Shown here piece after piece: positions 62,153-64,000 of a stretch of 64,000 bases of DNA. Both the position numbers and the translations under genes were made by a program. The stretch is from Flavobacterium odoriferum (GTDB taxonomy: Bacteria; Bacteroidota; Bacteroidia; Flavobacteriales; Flavobacteriaceae). The DNA is taken from contig NZ_JAMKFA010000007.1 of NCBI RefSeq assembly GCF_025499515.1, positions 124,001 to 188,000 of the forward strand, given 5' to 3'. Positions within the stretch are counted from its first letter, which is position 1, and each line of letters starts with the position of its first letter. The notes below the pieces were generated by a model that had not been told where the DNA came from, searched no databases, and saw only the letters and a list, made by a program, of their open reading frames with translations.

Positions 62153-63010
62153 TTACTTTCCTGCTTTAAAAAGAAACTCTTTTTCTTCTTTTGTTAAACT
62201 ATCATAGCCCGATTTGCTGATTTTATCTAAAATATCATCTATTTGTTTTTGAGTAAAATCTTTCTTTGATTCTGACGAATTTACAACATTTTTCATTGTA
62301 TTACGATGTACTTTCTTAAAAGGTGTTTTCTTTTTAGGTTGAAACAAATTCGCAATAGCATTTAAAAACATTGAAAACGGCTTGGTTAAATCGGTTCCAG
62401 ATTGCAATAATTTTATGTAGATAAATCCGAATAAAGCGCCACCAAGATGTGCTAAATGTCCACCAGTGTTATCTAACGGCATTTGAATTAAATCAACTAA
62501 CAAAATCACAAAAGCCACGTGCCAAAGCTTCACAATTCCTATCAATGGAATACGTAACAACATAAAAGGTGCATAAGTAGCTGTAGCAATTAAAATAGCC
62601 ATAATAGCACCACTCGCACCAACTAACAGACCCGCTTTTCCAATAAAAATGTAGGAAAGAACGAATGTAATTCCTGAGAAAATTCCACCTAAAACATACA
62701 CGCCAAATAATTGCTTATCTGTAAAATAAGTACTAAATAATCTCCCAGAAAAATGAAGCACCATCAGATTAAAAATCAAATGTAAAAATCCGCCATGAAA
62801 AAAGTTAAACGTAATTAATGTCCAAGGTGTTCTAATCAACATACCTAAATCAGAAGACAAAGCTATCCATGTTGGAATTTGGAATTTCCCAGCAGAAAAA
62901 CTATAAAAAAACACCAACGAAAACAAGAAGAAACCAATGTTCCAAAAGATTAACTTTTGAACCATACCTCCTGTTTTGTATTGTAGTTTTAAATCGTCTA
63001 AAATGTTCAT
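62153..63010 (-). CDS. Rhomboid-family intramembrane serine protease 1
   Basis: 285 residues: six helices with VGASGAIMA (nucleophile Ser in GASG), NFFHGGFLHLIFNLMVL and GGHLAHLGGALFGF (catalytic His), then a ~90-residue basic C-terminal tail. Cleaves transmembrane substrates. One base after the stop it abuts the next gene. Confidence 0.9.
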   Translation of the reverse strand: MNILDDLKLQYKTGGMVQKLIFWNIGFFLFSLVFFYSFSAGKFQIPTWIALSSDLGMLIRTPWTLITFNFFHGGFLHLIFNLMVLHFSGRLFSTYFTDKQLFGVYVLGGIFSGITFVLSYIFIGKAGLLVGASGAIMAILIATATYAPFMLLRIPLIGIVKLWHVAFVILLVDLIQMPLDNTGGHLAHLGGALFGFIYIKLLQSGTDLTKPFSMFLNAIANLFQPKKKTPFKKVHRNTMKNVVNSSESKKDFTQKQIDDILDKISKSGYDSLTKEEKEFLFKAGK

Positions 63011-63049
63011 CTTTCTTTGTTCTTTTCTCTTTATTCTATCTTCTAAAAA

Positions 63050-63796
63050 CTATCTATCCCAACGGTTTTGATTGAACTGATTTTTCTTCCAATACCACAT
63101 CATAATAAATCCAATTAAAGCACCACCAACGTGAGCAAAATGAGCAATATTTCCACCAAAAAGACTAATTCCTGTTACTCCAGAAAACAAATCTAGCAAT
63201 ACTATTACAGGAACAAAGTATTTTGCTTTAACTGGTACAGGAATAAACATCATCATCAACTCCGCATTTGGAAACATAAAAGCAAAAGCAACTAATAAGC
63301 CATAAATAGCTCCAGAAGCTCCAACAGCTGGTGTTAGATAAGACGAATACATTTTTTCTAACTCACTTTGAGAAATAAATTCTAACCAAGTTGTGTCATA
63401 TTTTCCTTGATTTAGAAGTTCAATAATTTGTCCTTTATCAACATTATGAGATAGCAAAACATTTAATCCATCATGAAAATGATAATAATTTACTCCAGAA
63501 TGAATCAAAGCTGCTCCAATTCCACAAGAAAGATAAAAGAATAAAAACTTTTTTGCTCCCCAAAAATGTTCTAAGGCACTTCCAAACGAAACCAAAGCAA
63601 ACATATTAAAGAAAATATGCATCAAACTTCCGTGCATGAACATGTGCGTAATGGGTTGCCAAAATTTAAAACCATCGCTTTCAAAATAATGTAGCGATAA
63701 TAATTCATTGGCTTGTGGCACAAAATAACTTCCTATAAAAAATAAAACGTTAATAATTAATAACTGTTTTACGGTGTCGGTCATATTATTCATCAT
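63050..63796 (-). CDS. Rhomboid-family intramembrane serine protease 2
   Basis: 248 residues: MFMHGSLMHIFFNMFALVSFG, AVGASGAIYGL (Ser) and AHFAHVGGALIGF (His). Paralogue of the other rhomboid gene. Its ATG overlaps the mutL stop by two bases. Confidence 0.92.
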   Translation of the reverse strand: MMNNMTDTVKQLLIINVLFFIGSYFVPQANELLSLHYFESDGFKFWQPITHMFMHGSLMHIFFNMFALVSFGSALEHFWGAKKFLFFYLSCGIGAALIHSGVNYYHFHDGLNVLLSHNVDKGQIIELLNQGKYDTTWLEFISQSELEKMYSSYLTPAVGASGAIYGLLVAFAFMFPNAELMMMFIPVPVKAKYFVPVIVLLDLFSGVTGISLFGGNIAHFAHVGGALIGFIMMWYWKKNQFNQNRWDR

Positions 63797-64000
63797 AGAG
63801 CAAATCTTTTATCTAAATCTTCTACCGTTAAGGTAATAAATGTGGGTTTTTGAAAAGGAGAAACATTCGGATCTTTACAAGCAAATAACGAATTTACCAA
63901 ATTCTCTTGCTCTTTAACCGTTAAATACGTCCCTGTTTTTACCGCCATACTTTTTGCCATCGATTTGGCAATGCTATCGCTTTGTGAAAAGCTACTTTCC
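63793..64000 (-). CDS. mutL: DNA mismatch repair protein MutL (C-terminal fragment)
   Basis: The last 68 residues of MutL are encoded here; the rest lies outside the window. Near the end the conserved CKDPNVSPFQKPTF (family Q/R-P-T motif region before the C-terminal strand) and EDLDKRFAL are seen. Overlap with the rhomboid start (ATGA) shows translational coupling. Confidence 0.8.
   Translation of the reverse strand, partial: ESSFSQSDSIAKSMAKSMAVKTGTYLTVKEQENLVNSLFACKDPNVSPFQKPTFITLTVEDLDKRFAL

Noticed and set aside
1..64000. CRISPR arrays, rRNA and tRNA genes
   Set aside because: No regularly spaced repeats, rRNA segments or tRNA cloverleaves were seen; the only tRNA-like structure is in ssrA.

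Overview
The window is low-GC (about one third G+C) and comes from a member of the Bacteroidota, most probably Flavobacterium or a close relative. Evidence: many genes are preceded by the Bacteroidota -7 box TAnnTTTG instead of a sigma70 -10 box; the outer-membrane proteins, TonB receptor and SCDNDD-like lipoproteins are of flavobacterial type; and the tmRNA encodes the tag GENNYALAA. In several genes the longest open frame begins at a TTG that is the end of a TAnnTTTG box, so I moved the start to the next ATG.

Layout. (1) 1-17,420, ordinary chromosome: truncated serine hydrolase, ygiD-type dioxygenase, cvfB-like gene, phosphate-type porin, prmA, clpS, a metal-binding (HMA) gene and a YeeE/YedE sulfur-transport pair that share a GTAAC-N4-GTTAC operator, kdsA, a winged-helix regulator/Coq4-like/creD cluster with two copies of one inverted-repeat operator, a sugar MFS carrier and an alanine dehydrogenase/PNT-like gene. 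(2) 17,548-17,942, ssrA (tmRNA). (3) 17,978-61,068, a 43-kb accessory block bounded by a 40-bp direct repeat (39/40 identical) made of the ssrA 3' end and terminator; I read it as a genomic island inserted at ssrA, although no integrase is present. (4) 61,109-64,000, chromosome again: endonuclease/phosphatase-family gene, two rhomboid proteases and the 3' end of mutL.

The block is an anaerobic-respiration kit. It carries class III ribonucleotide reductase (nrdD, with its glycyl-radical domain on a separate small ORF, and nrdG), oxygen-independent NAD synthesis (nadA, nadB), and nitrite-to-N2 reduction: NirK with a fused cytochrome c, NorCB with NorQ, NorD, NorE and NorF, and a clade II lipoprotein NosZ with NosL, NosD, NosF and NosY. 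A second, non-canonical NorB-like protein has its own cytochrome c. Support functions are copper supply (an OprC/NosA-like TonB receptor and a Met/His-rich lipoprotein), NO protection (truncated haemoglobin, Ric), a lipoprotein carbonic anhydrase and a hemerythrin-PAS protein. A TetR-controlled TolC/HlyD/ABC exporter with an inserted cytochrome c and cupin completes it. No nitrate reductase is present.

The regulatory logic can be read directly. Seven copies of TATGAY-N4-RTCATA (a few with one deviating base) lie with their centres 32-34 bp upstream of nine -7 boxes or matching TTTG positions, at essentially every denitrification promoter. That is the geometry of a class II Crp/Fnr activator site. 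The Crp/Fnr protein encoded at 30,067 has recognition-helix residues that fit this variant of the FNR site, and its own gene carries one copy. Most other genes look like ordinary housekeeping genes.
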